Shown piece after piece: positions 17,980-27,052 of a DNA stretch of 64,000 nt (its first letter is position 1; each line of letters begins with the position of its first letter). Source of the DNA: Actinomycetota bacterium (GTDB lineage: Bacteria > Actinomycetota > Actinomycetes > Mycobacteriales > Mycobacteriaceae); the NCBI GenBank assembly GCA_018268465.1, contig JAFDWN010000002.1, positions 159,154 to 223,153 of the forward strand, read 5' to 3'. The position numbers and the translations under genes are program-made. The notes under the pieces were generated by a model. It had not been told where the DNA came from. It saw only the letters and a list, made by a program, of their open reading frames with translations, and ran no database searches.

Positions 17980-18615
17980 ATGACAACCGTGGCTCTGCCG
18001 GGCGAACCGACTAATGGCGCTGCGGTACACACGCTTCGGGAACACAGCGTGCGTCGGTGGGCCAGTACCGACGCCACCCAGCAGCGGATACTCGACGCCG
18101 CCACCGACGTCTTCGCGGCGCGCGGTTTCGCTGCGTCGACCATGGCGGACATCGTCTCTCGGTCTGGCGCCAGCGTCGGCAGTATCTACCACCACTTCGG
18201 CGGCAAGAAGGAACTGTTCCTCGCGATCTTCGAGCGGCTGGCCGCCGAGATCGACCAGAGCATCGACACGGCCACCGACGAAACGGATCCGGCCGACCGG
18301 CATCGCACGTTCGAGGTGAGCGCACGGGCCTACCTGGAGGCGATGTGGACGCATCGACGAGCCGCCGTGGTGATGGCCGCCGACGACAGTCCCGCCGGGT
18401 TCGAGGCGGTGCGGCGTGGCAGCATGCTCAGGGGTTTCCACCGCTGGATGTCGGTGCTCGAACCGGACACATCGCCGCGCGGGCGGCTGTTGACCCGGGT
18501 GCTCATCGCCGTGCTCGCCGAGGCGTCGGCGATGGTCATCACGTGTGAGGACGCCGCCGATGTCGCACCCATCACCGACGCGACGGTGGAGTGGATCGCC
18601 CGCCTGACGGGGTGA
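17980..18615 (+). CDS. TetR family regulator
   Basis: TetR-type repressor of 211 aa. The DNA-binding domain spans about residues 33-80 (QQRILDAATDVFAARGFAAS, SGASVGSIYHHFGGKKELF); the remainder is helical ligand domain. Divergent from the hydrolase-WS/DGAT pair with a palindrome between them, so that pair is the probable target. Convergent with the VOC gene, 3 bp between stops. Confidence 0.85.
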   Translation: MTTVALPGEPTNGAAVHTLREHSVRRWASTDATQQRILDAATDVFAARGFAASTMADIVSRSGASVGSIYHHFGGKKELFLAIFERLAAEIDQSIDTATDETDPADRHRTFEVSARAYLEAMWTHRRAAVVMAADDSPAGFEAVRRGSMLRGFHRWMSVLEPDTSPRGRLLTRVLIAVLAEASAMVITCEDAADVAPITDATVEWIARLTG

Positions 18616-18618
18616 ACG

Positions 18619-19092
18619 TCAGACGGCGGCGACCGCCGCCTCCAGGTCGGCGATGACGATCTTGCGCATCCCGAGCATCGCCCTGGTCGCCGCCTCGGCG
18701 CGGACCGGATCGGGGCCGTTGACCAGTTCCAGCAACCGGTCGGGCACGATCTGCCAGCTCAGGCCGAACCGGTCCTTGAGCCACCCGCAGTGGGATTCCT
18801 CGCCGCCATCGACGAGGCGGCCCCAGTAGTAGTCGACCTCGTCCTGGTCGGCGCAGCCGATCATGAACGACACGGCCTCGCTGAACGGGAACTGCGGGCC
18901 CCCGTTGATACCGATGAAGCGGGTGCCGTCGAGGACGAACGTGCCCGACACCACCTCACCGGGTGTGCCGGGCCCGGCCTCGGTGTACCGGTTCACCTCC
19001 TCGATGCGGGAATTGGGGAAGATCGACGTGTAGAACCGGGCGGCCTCCTCGAGGTTGTTGTCGAACCAGAGCGACGGTGTGATCGACGGCAT
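18619..19092 (-). CDS. PhnB-like VOC family protein
   Basis: Protein of 157 aa of the PhnB/3-demethylubiquinone-methyltransferase-like branch of the VOC superfamily. Typical blocks are ITPSLWFDNNLEEAARFYTS, FPNSRIEEVNRY, the FIGINGGPQFPFSEAVSFMI strand and DRFGLSWQIVP. Despite the old family name these are not methyltransferases; most have no assigned reaction. Confidence 0.82.
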   Translation of the reverse strand: MPSITPSLWFDNNLEEAARFYTSIFPNSRIEEVNRYTEAGPGTPGEVVSGTFVLDGTRFIGINGGPQFPFSEAVSFMIGCADQDEVDYYWGRLVDGGEESHCGWLKDRFGLSWQIVPDRLLELVNGPDPVRAEAATRAMLGMRKIVIADLEAAVAAV

Positions 19093-19305
19093 GTGCCCTC
19101 CTGGCGTTTCACGGGTGTCTCGGGTTCAGACCTCGTCGGGGTCGCGAACTCATCGTTGCCCCTCGACATCGCTTGGCGGCGCGGACCGCCGCCGAATCGA
19201 TCACCGCGAGGTCAGATTCCCGGGCGGGCCGCCCGCTGTCGGGTCCGGGGACGGCGTCAATCTTGCCTGGGTATGTTATGTCCGGGGCCCGCCGAGAGGA
19301 TGTCC

Positions 19306-20160
19306 GTGAGCAGCAGACGCAGCGAAGCGCAGACGGTGGAGTTTCGTGGCGTCGACGACGTCACGCTGATCGCCGACGAGTGGAATCGCGGGGTGTCGGA
19401 TCGGCCGACGGTCGTGCTGTTGCACGGTGGCGGCCAGAACCGCCATTCCTGGAAGAACACCGGCCAGATCCTCGCCGACCAGGGCCTGCATGTGGTCGCA
19501 CTGGACACCCGTGGACACGGGGACAGCGACCGGTCGCCGTCGGGTAACTACTCGGTGGAGGTGCTGTGCTCGGACGCGCTGGAGGTGATCGGGCAGATCG
19601 GCGGACCCGCCGTGCTGGTCGGCGCCAGCATGGGTGGTCTGACCGGTATCCTCGCGGCCCATCAGGCCGGCCCGCAGACCGTCACGAAACTCGTGCTCGT
19701 GGACGTGGTGCCGCGCTACGAGAAGAGCGGCAGTGCCCGGATCCGCGATTTCATGTTCAACCATGTGCACGGTTTCGACTCCCTGGAGCAGGCTGCCGAC
19801 GCGGTCGCGGCGTACCTGCCGCACCGCGACAGGCCGCGCAGCCCGGAGGGTCTCAAGAAGAATCTGCGGCGCCGCGACGGCCGGTGGTATTGGCACTGGG
19901 ATCCGGCATTCCTGACCAAACCGGAGGACGATCCGGGTTCACGGGCGGACAAGCTGGAGCAGGCGGCCATGGATCTGACCATCCCGATCCTGTTGCTGCG
20001 AGGGAAGCTCTCGGACGTGGTGAGCGCCGAAGGGGTACAGGACTTCCTGGCAAAGGTGCCAGGGGCGGAGTTCGTCGAACTGTCCGAGGCGGGCCACACC
20101 GCCGCGGGCGACGACAACGACGCCTTCTCCGAAATCGTCGTGGAGTTCGTGAACCGATGA
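19306..20160 (+). CDS. Alpha/beta hydrolase
   Basis: Hydrolase of 284 aa with HGGGQNRHSWKNTG (oxyanion hole), DTRGHGDSDRS, nucleophile elbow VGASMGGLTG with Ser, and a C-terminal AGHTAAGDDNDAF His. ATG 19300 and GTG 19306 are both in frame; GAGAGG at 19294-19299 abuts the ATG but is six bases from the GTG, so GTG 19306 is the better start. Its stop overlaps the start of the next gene (ATGA at 20157-20160), implying coupled translation with the fusion enzyme. Confidence 0.82.
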   Translation: MSSRRSEAQTVEFRGVDDVTLIADEWNRGVSDRPTVVLLHGGGQNRHSWKNTGQILADQGLHVVALDTRGHGDSDRSPSGNYSVEVLCSDALEVIGQIGGPAVLVGASMGGLTGILAAHQAGPQTVTKLVLVDVVPRYEKSGSARIRDFMFNHVHGFDSLEQAADAVAAYLPHRDRPRSPEGLKKNLRRRDGRWYWHWDPAFLTKPEDDPGSRADKLEQAAMDLTIPILLLRGKLSDVVSAEGVQDFLAKVPGAEFVELSEAGHTAAGDDNDAFSEIVVEFVNR

Positions 20161-23108
20161 CCACAGATCGCCGCACCGCCGGTTTCAACTTTCTCGAAGA
20201 GCCCGAACTCCCCGCACCACAGGTCAGCGACTCCGCCGCCCGCGACGTGCTCGATACGCATTTCGGCATCCGCGCGGACGCGACATCGCTTGGCAGCCAG
20301 CAGGACAAGAACTTCCTCGTCCGTGGCGACGGTGACGAGATACTCGGGGTTCTCAAGGTCGCCAATCCGGCGTTCAACGCCACCGAACTCGCGGCGCAGG
20401 ACGAGGCCGCGGACATCATCGCCGCGGCGGAGCCCACGCTGCGCGTCGCCGTGCCGTTGCCCAACGTGAACGGCGAGAAGTGCACCGTCATCAGCGGTTT
20501 GCTGGACACGCCGGCCCATGTGCGGCTGCTGCGGTATCTGGCGGGTGGCACCCTGCTGCAGGCGGGTTACCTGCCGCCGGCGACGGTGGCGGGTATGGGT
20601 GAACTGGCCGGGCGGGTCAGCCGGGCGCTCGCGGACTTCCGCCACCCCGGCCTGGATCGGATTCTGCAGTGGGATCTGCGCTACGGCATCGATGTGGTCG
20701 ACGAACTCGCCTCCCACGTGGCCGATCCCGATCACCGCGAGCGACTCCTCGCGGCGGCCCACGAAGCCTGGGCGCGGTTGGGCACACTGGCGGATAGGTT
20801 GCCGCGCCAGGCGGTTCATCTCGACCTCACCGACGCCAACGTGGTGGTGACGCGTATCGAGGGCGGCGGCCTGCGTCCCGACGGTGTGATCGACTTCGGT
20901 GATCTCACCGATAGCTGGGCGGTCTCGGAACTGGCCATTACCTTGTCGTCGGTGCTGCAGCACCCGGGCAGCGGACCGGCGTCGATCCTGCCGGGAGTGC
21001 TTGCCTTCCACGGCATCCGGCCGCTCAACGAGGACGAGGTCGAGGCGCTGTGGCCGCTGCTGGTGTTGCGCACGGCCGTGCTGATCGTCAGTGGGGCGCA
21101 GCAGGCCACCATCGATCCCGACAACGAGTACATCACCGAGCAGTCCGACGGTGAGTGGCGCATGTTCGAGCAGGCCACGTCGGTGCCGATGGCTGTGGTC
21201 ACGGCCCTGATCAGAGCGGACCTCGGAATAGCTTTGCCCGCCAGCGTATTCGACACCGCCACTCCGCTTGTCGACGGGGTGCCGGCTTCGTCCGTCGCCA
21301 CGCTGGACCTATCGGCCACGTCGGAGCTGTTCGATTCGGCGTTCACGCCGGGCGGCTGGTTACCGGCCGACATCGAGGACGAATTCGCCGGTGCGACAAT
21401 CGATGACGGCGCCGCGCTGGTGGTCACCCGATTCGGGCAGCCCCGGTTGACCCGTGCGCCGGCGTTGAGTCAGGACAGTCCCGCGGTGGTACCCACCGGT
21501 GTGAGCATGTGGTCCGCGGATGCCGTCAACCTGGTGGCGCCGTGGGACGGCGAGGTCGTCGGGTGGGGACCCGATGGGCTGACGTTGCGTGGGCGGGACG
21601 TCGAGCTGACGGTGACCGGGGTCGATCCTGCGGTGGGCGCGGGCGCCCTGCGTCGCGGGGACGTACTGGCGCAGGCCGGGCCGCGGCGGCGCGCCGAGCT
21701 CGCGGTGCGCCCGGTCGGTGCACCACCCGCGCCGCTGCTCGTCGCCGCGGATATGGCACCGGGCTGGCTGGCGCTGGCCCGCGATCCCTGGCCGCTGCTC
21801 GGGTTGTCGTCGCCGGGCGTCGAGGCGGCCGGGGATCTGATGGCCCGCCGGGATCGGACATTCGCCCCGGTGCAGGAGCACTACTACCGCAGACCTCCGC
21901 AGATCGAGCGGGGCTGGCGCCACTTCCTGATGTCCACCGCGGGCCGCTGCTATCTGGACATGGTCAACAATGTCACGGTCCTCGGGCACGCCCATCCCCG
22001 GATCGCCGACACGGCGGCCCGCCAGTTACGCACACTGAACACCAACTCGCGTTTCAACTACGCCGCGGTCGTCGAATTCAGCGAGCGGCTGGCGGCCCTG
22101 CTTCCCGAGCCGCTGGACACGGTGTTCCTGGTGAACTCGGGTTCGGAGGCCAGCGATCTGGCGCTTCGCCTGGCGATGGCCGCGACGAGCCGGCGCGATG
22201 TGGTCGCGATGCGCGAGGCGTACCACGGGTGGACCTATGCCACCGACGCGGTGTCGACGTCGACCGCCGACAATCCCAATGCTCTTGCCACCCGCCCTGA
22301 TTGGGTGCATACCGTGGAGTCGCCCAACAGCTTCCGCGGAAAGTACCGGGGCGCCGCGGTGAGCCGTTACGCCGACGAGGCGGTGGCGCAGATCGAGGAT
22401 CTCGCGGCCCGAGGCACACCACCGGCGGGGTTCATCTGCGAGACCGTGTACGGCAACGCCGGCGGGATGGCGTTGCCCGACGGCTATCTCGAGCGGGTCT
22501 ACGCCGCGGTGCGCGGCCTCGGCGGGCTGGCCGTCGCCGACGAGGTGCAGGTCGGCTACGGCCGCCTGGGTGAATGGTTCTGGGGGTTCGAACAGCAGGG
22601 TGTGGTTCCCGACATCGTGTCCATGGCGAAGTCGACGGGCAACGGCTATCCACTGGGGGCCGTGATCACGACCCGGGCGATCGCGGATGCGTTCCGGACC
22701 CAGGGCTACTTCTTCTCGTCCACCGGGGGCAGCCCGCTGTCGTGCGCAATCGGCATCACCGTGCTCGACGTGCTGCGCGACGAGGATCTGCAGGGCAACG
22801 CGGCGCGGGTGGGCGCCCATCTCAAGTCCCGGCTCGTGGCGCTGCGGGACAAGCATCCGATCGTGGGCACGGTGCACGGCGTGGGCTTGTATCTCGGTGT
22901 CGAGATGGTCCGCGACCCGGTCACGCTGGAGCCCGCAGGCGAGGAGACATCGGCGATCTGCGACCGGATGCTCGAACTCGGGGTCATCATCCAGCCCACC
23001 GGCGACCACCAGAACATCCTGAAAACCAAGCCGCCCTTGTGTATCGACATCGAGTCGGCCGACTTCTACGCCGACACCCTCGACCGGGTGCTGACCGAAG
23101 GCTGGTAG
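20157..23108 (+). CDS. Kinase / M23-like / class III aminotransferase fusion
   Basis: 983-aa three-part protein. Residues about 1-350 are an aminoglycoside-phosphotransferase-like kinase with HLDLTDANV (H221) and IDFGDLTDSW. Residues about 385-520 are a beta-rich segment like an M23/LytM peptidase module, but no His/Asp metal set is evident, so probably inactive. Residues about 560-983 are a class III PLP aminotransferase (GHAHPRI, NSGSEASDLALRL, ADEVQVGYGRLG, Schiff-base Lys 825 in SMAKSTGNGYP). Related animal enzymes are hydroxylysine kinase and phospholyases acting on phosphohydroxylysine or phosphoethanolamine; by analogy this fusion may phosphorylate an amino alcohol or amino acid and then eliminate phosphate. 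Coupled to the upstream hydrolase. Confidence 0.85.
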   Translation: MTTDRRTAGFNFLEEPELPAPQVSDSAARDVLDTHFGIRADATSLGSQQDKNFLVRGDGDEILGVLKVANPAFNATELAAQDEAADIIAAAEPTLRVAVPLPNVNGEKCTVISGLLDTPAHVRLLRYLAGGTLLQAGYLPPATVAGMGELAGRVSRALADFRHPGLDRILQWDLRYGIDVVDELASHVADPDHRERLLAAAHEAWARLGTLADRLPRQAVHLDLTDANVVVTRIEGGGLRPDGVIDFGDLTDSWAVSELAITLSSVLQHPGSGPASILPGVLAFHGIRPLNEDEVEALWPLLVLRTAVLIVSGAQQATIDPDNEYITEQSDGEWRMFEQATSVPMAVVTALIRADLGIALPASVFDTATPLVDGVPASSVATLDLSATSELFDSAFTPGGWLPADIEDEFAGATIDDGAALVVTRFGQPRLTRAPALSQDSPAVVPTGVSMWSADAVNLVAPWDGEVVGWGPDGLTLRGRDVELTVTGVDPAVGAGALRRGDVLAQAGPRRRAELAVRPVGAPPAPLLVAADMAPGWLALARDPWPLLGLSSPGVEAAGDLMARRDRTFAPVQEHYYRRPPQIERGWRHFLMSTAGRCYLDMVNNVTVLGHAHPRIADTAARQLRTLNTNSRFNYAAVVEFSERLAALLPEPLDTVFLVNSGSEASDLALRLAMAATSRRDVVAMREAYHGWTYATDAVSTSTADNPNALATRPDWVHTVESPNSFRGKYRGAAVSRYADEAVAQIEDLAARGTPPAGFICETVYGNAGGMALPDGYLERVYAAVRGLGGLAVADEVQVGYGRLGEWFWGFEQQGVVPDIVSMAKSTGNGYPLGAVITTRAIADAFRTQGYFFSSTGGSPLSCAIGITVLDVLRDEDLQGNAARVGAHLKSRLVALRDKHPIVGTVHGVGLYLGVEMVRDPVTLEPAGEETSAICDRMLELGVIIQPTGDHQNILKTKPPLCIDIESADFYADTLDRVLTEGW

Positions 23109-23135
23109 CGGATAGCGCCCCCGCCGCCCCCTCTC

Positions 23136-23201
23136 CCCGCGAACGTGCGCAAACTCCTGCATTCACTCGGCGTGTCGGCCGCGGACACGCACGCTCGCGG
23201 G
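23136..23201. repeat. Dispersed 66-bp palindromic repeat, copy 1
   Basis: Begins CCCGCGAACGTGCGC and ends GCTCGCGGG; the ends pair as an imperfect stem (13 of 14 bases), with the inner block GTGTCGGCCGCGGACAC. It lies between converging gene ends. A second copy of the same length and orientation is at 33416-33481, with identical flanks and a different 15-base centre. Confidence 0.8.
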
Positions 23202-23224
23202 AGGAAAGGGGCGGGGCCGGATTA

Positions 23225-24025
23225 CTACTCCGGAATGCCGGCGCTTCTGCGGGTCAGCCAGGCCAGCGAGGTGTCGGCGACGTCACGCCATCCATGATCG
23301 ACGGTCAGGGAGTGTCCGCGTCCTTCGAACTCGTGAAAGTCGGTGATAGCGGCCGACTTCCGGTACAGCTTGTGCGCCGCCCTGGCGCTGACGAAGGGCA
23401 CCGTGTGATCCGCGGTGCCGCCGGTGATCAGCAACGGGCCGCGCGCCCCCTCGGCGGTGTCGACCTTCGCCGGCGAGTTCGGCGTGAAGTTGGCCGTCGC
23501 GGCCTCGAACAACGGCTTACCCGGCGACGGAATCGACCACTGTTCCCACAGTGCGTCGGACTCGGCGGCATCGAGCGCATTGCCGAACCCGTAGCGCCAC
23601 TGGGATACGGTCAGGCCTTTGGCGCGCCCGCGGTTGGCCGGGTTGCCCAGCACGGGGAAGGCCGAACGTAACTGTGCGAACGGCAGCGGCTTGACCCCCT
23701 TGATCGGTGCGGGATCGATGGCGATCGCCGCGGCGGCCCGGTGCTGCGCCAGCAGCTTCTGGGCGACGAGCCCGCCGAAGGAGTGTCCGATCACCACCGG
23801 GGGTGTGTCGAACTGCTCGAGGATCTTCGCGAAGTGCTCCGTCAGATCGTCGATGCCGAACCCGGCTTGCGCGGCGGGATTTCGGCGGGTGCCCTCGACG
23901 GTCGGTTCCTCGCCCGGCCAGGCCGGGGCGATCGCCTGATATCCGTTGGCGGCGAAGTGGTCGATCCAGGGTTGCCAGGCGGTGTGTGAAATCCACAGTC
24001 CGTGGATGAAGACGACGTTGGTCAT
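23225..24025 (-). CDS. Alpha/beta hydrolase
   Basis: Hydrolase of 266 aa. Starts directly with FIHGLWISHTAWQPW (HG oxyanion motif), nucleophile elbow VIGHSFGGLVAQ with Ser, acid near GGTADHTVPF, and His in GRGHSLTVDHGW. The layout is of lipase/esterase-like hydrolases of the AB_hydrolase_6 type. Divergent from the UbiD gene across 251 bp that contain a 23-bp near-palindrome. Substrate unknown. Confidence 0.82.
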   Translation of the reverse strand: MTNVVFIHGLWISHTAWQPWIDHFAANGYQAIAPAWPGEEPTVEGTRRNPAAQAGFGIDDLTEHFAKILEQFDTPPVVIGHSFGGLVAQKLLAQHRAAAAIAIDPAPIKGVKPLPFAQLRSAFPVLGNPANRGRAKGLTVSQWRYGFGNALDAAESDALWEQWSIPSPGKPLFEAATANFTPNSPAKVDTAEGARGPLLITGGTADHTVPFVSARAAHKLYRKSAAITDFHEFEGRGHSLTVDHGWRDVADTSLAWLTRRSAGIPE

Positions 24026-24085
24026 GACGGGTCCTGTCGGTGGTGTCGGCGTCGTTCGGATGGGTGTCCAGGGGTCCTGTCGAGG

Positions 24086-24108
24086 CTTATAGAACGACGT
24101 TATATAAG
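24086..24108. promoter_or_regulatory. 23-bp near-perfect palindrome
   Basis: CTTATAGAACG-A-CGTTATATAAG: 10 of 11 arm positions pair. It lies 61 bp upstream of the hydrolase start and 169 bp upstream of the UbiD start. Its AT-rich content stands out from surrounding DNA; the size suits a TetR-type operator. The adjacent regulator genes at 26345 and 27053 are candidates. Confidence 0.55.
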
Positions 24109-24276
24109 CAACGCAATGCCCTCAACGGACTTTGGGATGGGCTTATTTCCCGGGACGCCGGTGACCGTCGCCACACGAAATAATGTTGACGCCGTTCGCA
24201 TTCATCCCTAATGTGAACAGCGTTCGCTTATGCGATTTCGCTCCGCGGACGGGACCGCCCAGACGAGGAAACGACC

Positions 24277-25740
24277 ATGACCGACCTGAATGACCTGCGC
24301 GACTATCTCGACGCACTGAACGAACTCGGCGACCTGCGGGTGATCGACCGTGAGGTCGACCCCACCCTCGAACTCGGCGCCACCATCCGACTGTCTTACG
24401 AGCGCCGCGCACCGGCACCCCTGTTCACCCGGGTCTCCGGTGCCCAGAACACGGGCTGCCGGATCCTGGGCGCGCCCGCCGCACTGAGCTCCGTGGACGC
24501 CACGCGTTACGCCCGAGTGGCACTCTCGGTCGGGCTCGACGCCGACGCGACCGCCCAGCAGATCCTCGAACACCTCTCGGCCGCCACCCTGCGACCCGCG
24601 ATCCAGCCCGTCGTGGTCGACAGCGGCGCCTGCCAGCAGCACGTCCTCCTTGGCGATCGGGCGAGCCTGGCCGATTTCCCCAAGCCGCTGCTGCACGAGG
24701 GTGACGGCGGACCGTACGTCAACACCTGGGGCACCATCGTCGCCCGCACCCCGAACGGACAGTTCACCAGCTGGTCGATCGCGCGGATCATGTACCTCGA
24801 CGACACCCATATGACCGGCCTGGTTGCGCCGGGCCAGCACATCCACTCGGTGTGGAGCCAATGGCAGGCGCTCGGACAGCCCATGCCGTACGCATTGGTG
24901 CAGGGTGGCCACCCCGCCATTCCCTTCGTCTCCGGGATGCCACTGCCCGACGGTGTCGAAGAGGTCGGCTACCTGGGAGCACTTCTGGGCCGGCCGGTGG
25001 AGCTGGTGCGCTGCCAGACCAATGACTTGCTGGTGCCCGCCGACGCGGAGATCGTGATCGAGGGCCGTCTGTCGATCGGTCGCGATGCGACCGAAGGTCC
25101 GATGGGCGAGTACGCCGGGTACCAACCGGGCGAGACCAGCCTACAACCGGTGTACACCATCGACGCCATCACTCATCGCGACAACCCGATCTGGCCGGCG
25201 GTTGCCGAAGGCGAACCCGTCGACGAATACCACACCGTCACCGGAATCACCGGTTCCGCGGACTGCCTCGGCGCCCTGCGTGCCGCCGGACTTCCCGTGA
25301 CAGCGGTGTGGGCGCCGCCGGAAATGGCGATGCACGCCATGGTCATCACGGTCGCGCAACAGTGGCGGGACGGACTTCCCGGAGTCGGCTCCGAAGAGCT
25401 GACCCGGAGGATCTTCGACGTCTTGCGGACACGCAGGTTCTCCCACCACATGCCGCGGTTCTACGTGCTCGACGACGACATCGACCCGGCCGATCTGTCC
25501 GAACTCGTATGGGCTCTGGCTACCCGCGTGCATCCGACGGCGCGGCAGTTCACCGACTGCGATGTCATCGTGCCTCTCATCGCGTGTTACACCGACGAGG
25601 AACGCCACCACGGGCGTGCCGCCCGAACCGTCCACGACGCGCTGCAGCCGGCACCCGAAGGTCGTTGGCGGCGAGCCGGTTTCGACCACATCTACCCCGA
25701 CGACGTGCGCCACCGGGTGCTCGCGTCCTGGCCCGAGTAA
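24277..25740 (+). CDS. UbiD family prenyl-FMN decarboxylase
   Basis: UbiD-type decarboxylase of 487 aa, full length for the family. It catalyses reversible non-oxidative decarboxylation of aromatic or alpha,beta-unsaturated acids using prenylated FMN. Cofactor-region motifs are SWSIARIMYLDDTHMTGLV and the conserved acidic loop EGPMGEYAGYQPGE. ATG 24277 follows GACGAGGAAACG. The UbiX partner follows 9 bp downstream, which supplies the cofactor. Substrate specificity cannot be read from sequence; neighbouring hydrolase, ALDH, LysR and TetR genes suggest catabolism of an aromatic acid. Confidence 0.9.
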   Translation: MTDLNDLRDYLDALNELGDLRVIDREVDPTLELGATIRLSYERRAPAPLFTRVSGAQNTGCRILGAPAALSSVDATRYARVALSVGLDADATAQQILEHLSAATLRPAIQPVVVDSGACQQHVLLGDRASLADFPKPLLHEGDGGPYVNTWGTIVARTPNGQFTSWSIARIMYLDDTHMTGLVAPGQHIHSVWSQWQALGQPMPYALVQGGHPAIPFVSGMPLPDGVEEVGYLGALLGRPVELVRCQTNDLLVPADAEIVIEGRLSIGRDATEGPMGEYAGYQPGETSLQPVYTIDAITHRDNPIWPAVAEGEPVDEYHTVTGITGSADCLGALRAAGLPVTAVWAPPEMAMHAMVITVAQQWRDGLPGVGSEELTRRIFDVLRTRRFSHHMPRFYVLDDDIDPADLSELVWALATRVHPTARQFTDCDVIVPLIACYTDEERHHGRAARTVHDALQPAPEGRWRRAGFDHIYPDDVRHRVLASWPE

Positions 25741-25749
25741 GGACACCTG

Positions 25750-26364
25750 ATGAAGCGATTGATCGTCGCGATGACCGGGGCCACCGGCGCCCCGTTCGGG
25801 GTGCACCTGTTGCAGACCCTTCGCGAAATCCCCGACGTCGAAAGCCATCTGGTCCTGAGTAAATGGGCACGGGCCACCATCGAGCTGGAGACCGAGTACA
25901 GCGTGCGTGAGGTGCAGGCCCTAGCCGATGTCGTACACGGGCCGGGCGACCAGGCGGCCGTCATCTCCTCCGGATCGTTCCGAACCGACGGCATGGTCAT
26001 CGCGCCATGCAGCATGAAGACCCTCGCGGGAATCCGTACGGGCTACGCCGACGGTCTGATCGGCCGCGCCGCCGATGTCGTACTGAAGGAGAAGCGCCGA
26101 CTGGTCCTGGTCGCGCGGGAGACGCCGCTGTCGGAGATTCACCTCGACAACATGTTGGCGCTGGCACGGATGGGAGCCGTCATCCTGCCTCCGATGCCGG
26201 CGTTCTACAACCAGCCCGCAAGTATCGACGACATGGTCGGCCACATCACCGCCCGGGTCCTCGACCAGTTCGGGCTGGATGCGCCCGAGGCGCGGCGCTG
26301 GGAGGGCATGCCGTCGGCTCGCCGGGCCGTGGCTGACCCCAGGCCTATTCGCTCGGCGAGCTGA
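25750..26364 (+). CDS. UbiX-like flavin prenyltransferase
   Basis: Protein of 204 aa that makes prenylated FMN from FMN and dimethylallyl phosphate for UbiD. Motifs: MTGATGAPFGVHLLQTL at the N-terminus, VISSGSFRTDGMVIAPCSMK (phosphate-binding Ser and conserved CSMKT), RETPLSEIHLDNM and PPMPAFYNQPAS. It starts 9 bp after ubiD on the same strand, an operon. Its last 20 bp overlap the convergent tetR. Confidence 0.9.
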   Translation: MKRLIVAMTGATGAPFGVHLLQTLREIPDVESHLVLSKWARATIELETEYSVREVQALADVVHGPGDQAAVISSGSFRTDGMVIAPCSMKTLAGIRTGYADGLIGRAADVVLKEKRRLVLVARETPLSEIHLDNMLALARMGAVILPPMPAFYNQPASIDDMVGHITARVLDQFGLDAPEARRWEGMPSARRAVADPRPIRSAS

Positions 26365-26965
26365 CCAGCGCCCGGTTGATGAAGTCGAGGGCGTTGCCGA
26401 TCTCCGCCTCCGCCGCGGCGTCGTCGAGCCGGCTCAACGGCCCCCCGTCGATCAGCAATTCGGCCAGACCGTGCACCGTCGCCCACACCGCCGTCTCCGC
26501 ACCGGGGCGCCTGGCCGGCGGCATCGCACCGCTGGACACCATGCCGTCGAGCGCCTCGGCCAGCAGCCCGAAGGACTGCGATGCATCGGCTCGGGGGGTG
26601 TTCGCGTCGAAGGCGGTGTGGAACAGCCCCGGTTCGGTACGGGCGAAGTGAAGGTACCCGCGCCCCAAGGCATTCAGTCGGGCCACCGCCCGGGCCGCGG
26701 GATCGTCGCGCACCTCGACCGACTCGGCGCGCATGGCCGCGGTCAGTTCGTGTTGCGCACGAAGTTTGACCGCCGCGACGAGGTCGCGGTGGTCGGCGAA
26801 GTGCCGGTAGGCCGAGCTGACCGAAACGCCCACGATCCGTGCCGCTTCCCGGATGACGATCGCCTGGGGACCGCTGCGGCGGGCCAGGCCGGTCGCCGCA
26901 TCGACCAAGGCGTTGGCGAGGTCACCGTGGTGATAGGACGACCGCTTCGCCGTCGGAGGCGTCAT
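26345..26965 (-). CDS. TetR family regulator
   Basis: Repressor of 206 aa: HHGDLANALVDAATGLARRS then the helix-turn-helix IREAARIVGVSVSSAYRHF at about residues 38-56, followed by a TetR_C ligand domain with WATVHGLAELLIDGG. The 3' end overlaps ubiX antisense by 20 bp. Possibly regulates the decarboxylase cluster. Confidence 0.85.
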   Translation of the reverse strand: MTPPTAKRSSYHHGDLANALVDAATGLARRSGPQAIVIREAARIVGVSVSSAYRHFADHRDLVAAVKLRAQHELTAAMRAESVEVRDDPAARAVARLNALGRGYLHFARTEPGLFHTAFDANTPRADASQSFGLLAEALDGMVSSGAMPPARRPGAETAVWATVHGLAELLIDGGPLSRLDDAAAEAEIGNALDFINRALVSSPSE

Positions 26966-27052
26966 CGGACATCCTTACGGGGTCAGCAAAGTGAACGATG
27001 TCCACATCATAGCCGTCGGGCAGACGGCACCCGAGCCGATTCGGCGCTGCGC

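Noticed and set aside
24215-24225. GAAC-AGC-GTTC before the UbiD gene as an operator
   Set aside because: Four-base arms are too short to separate from chance in this DNA.
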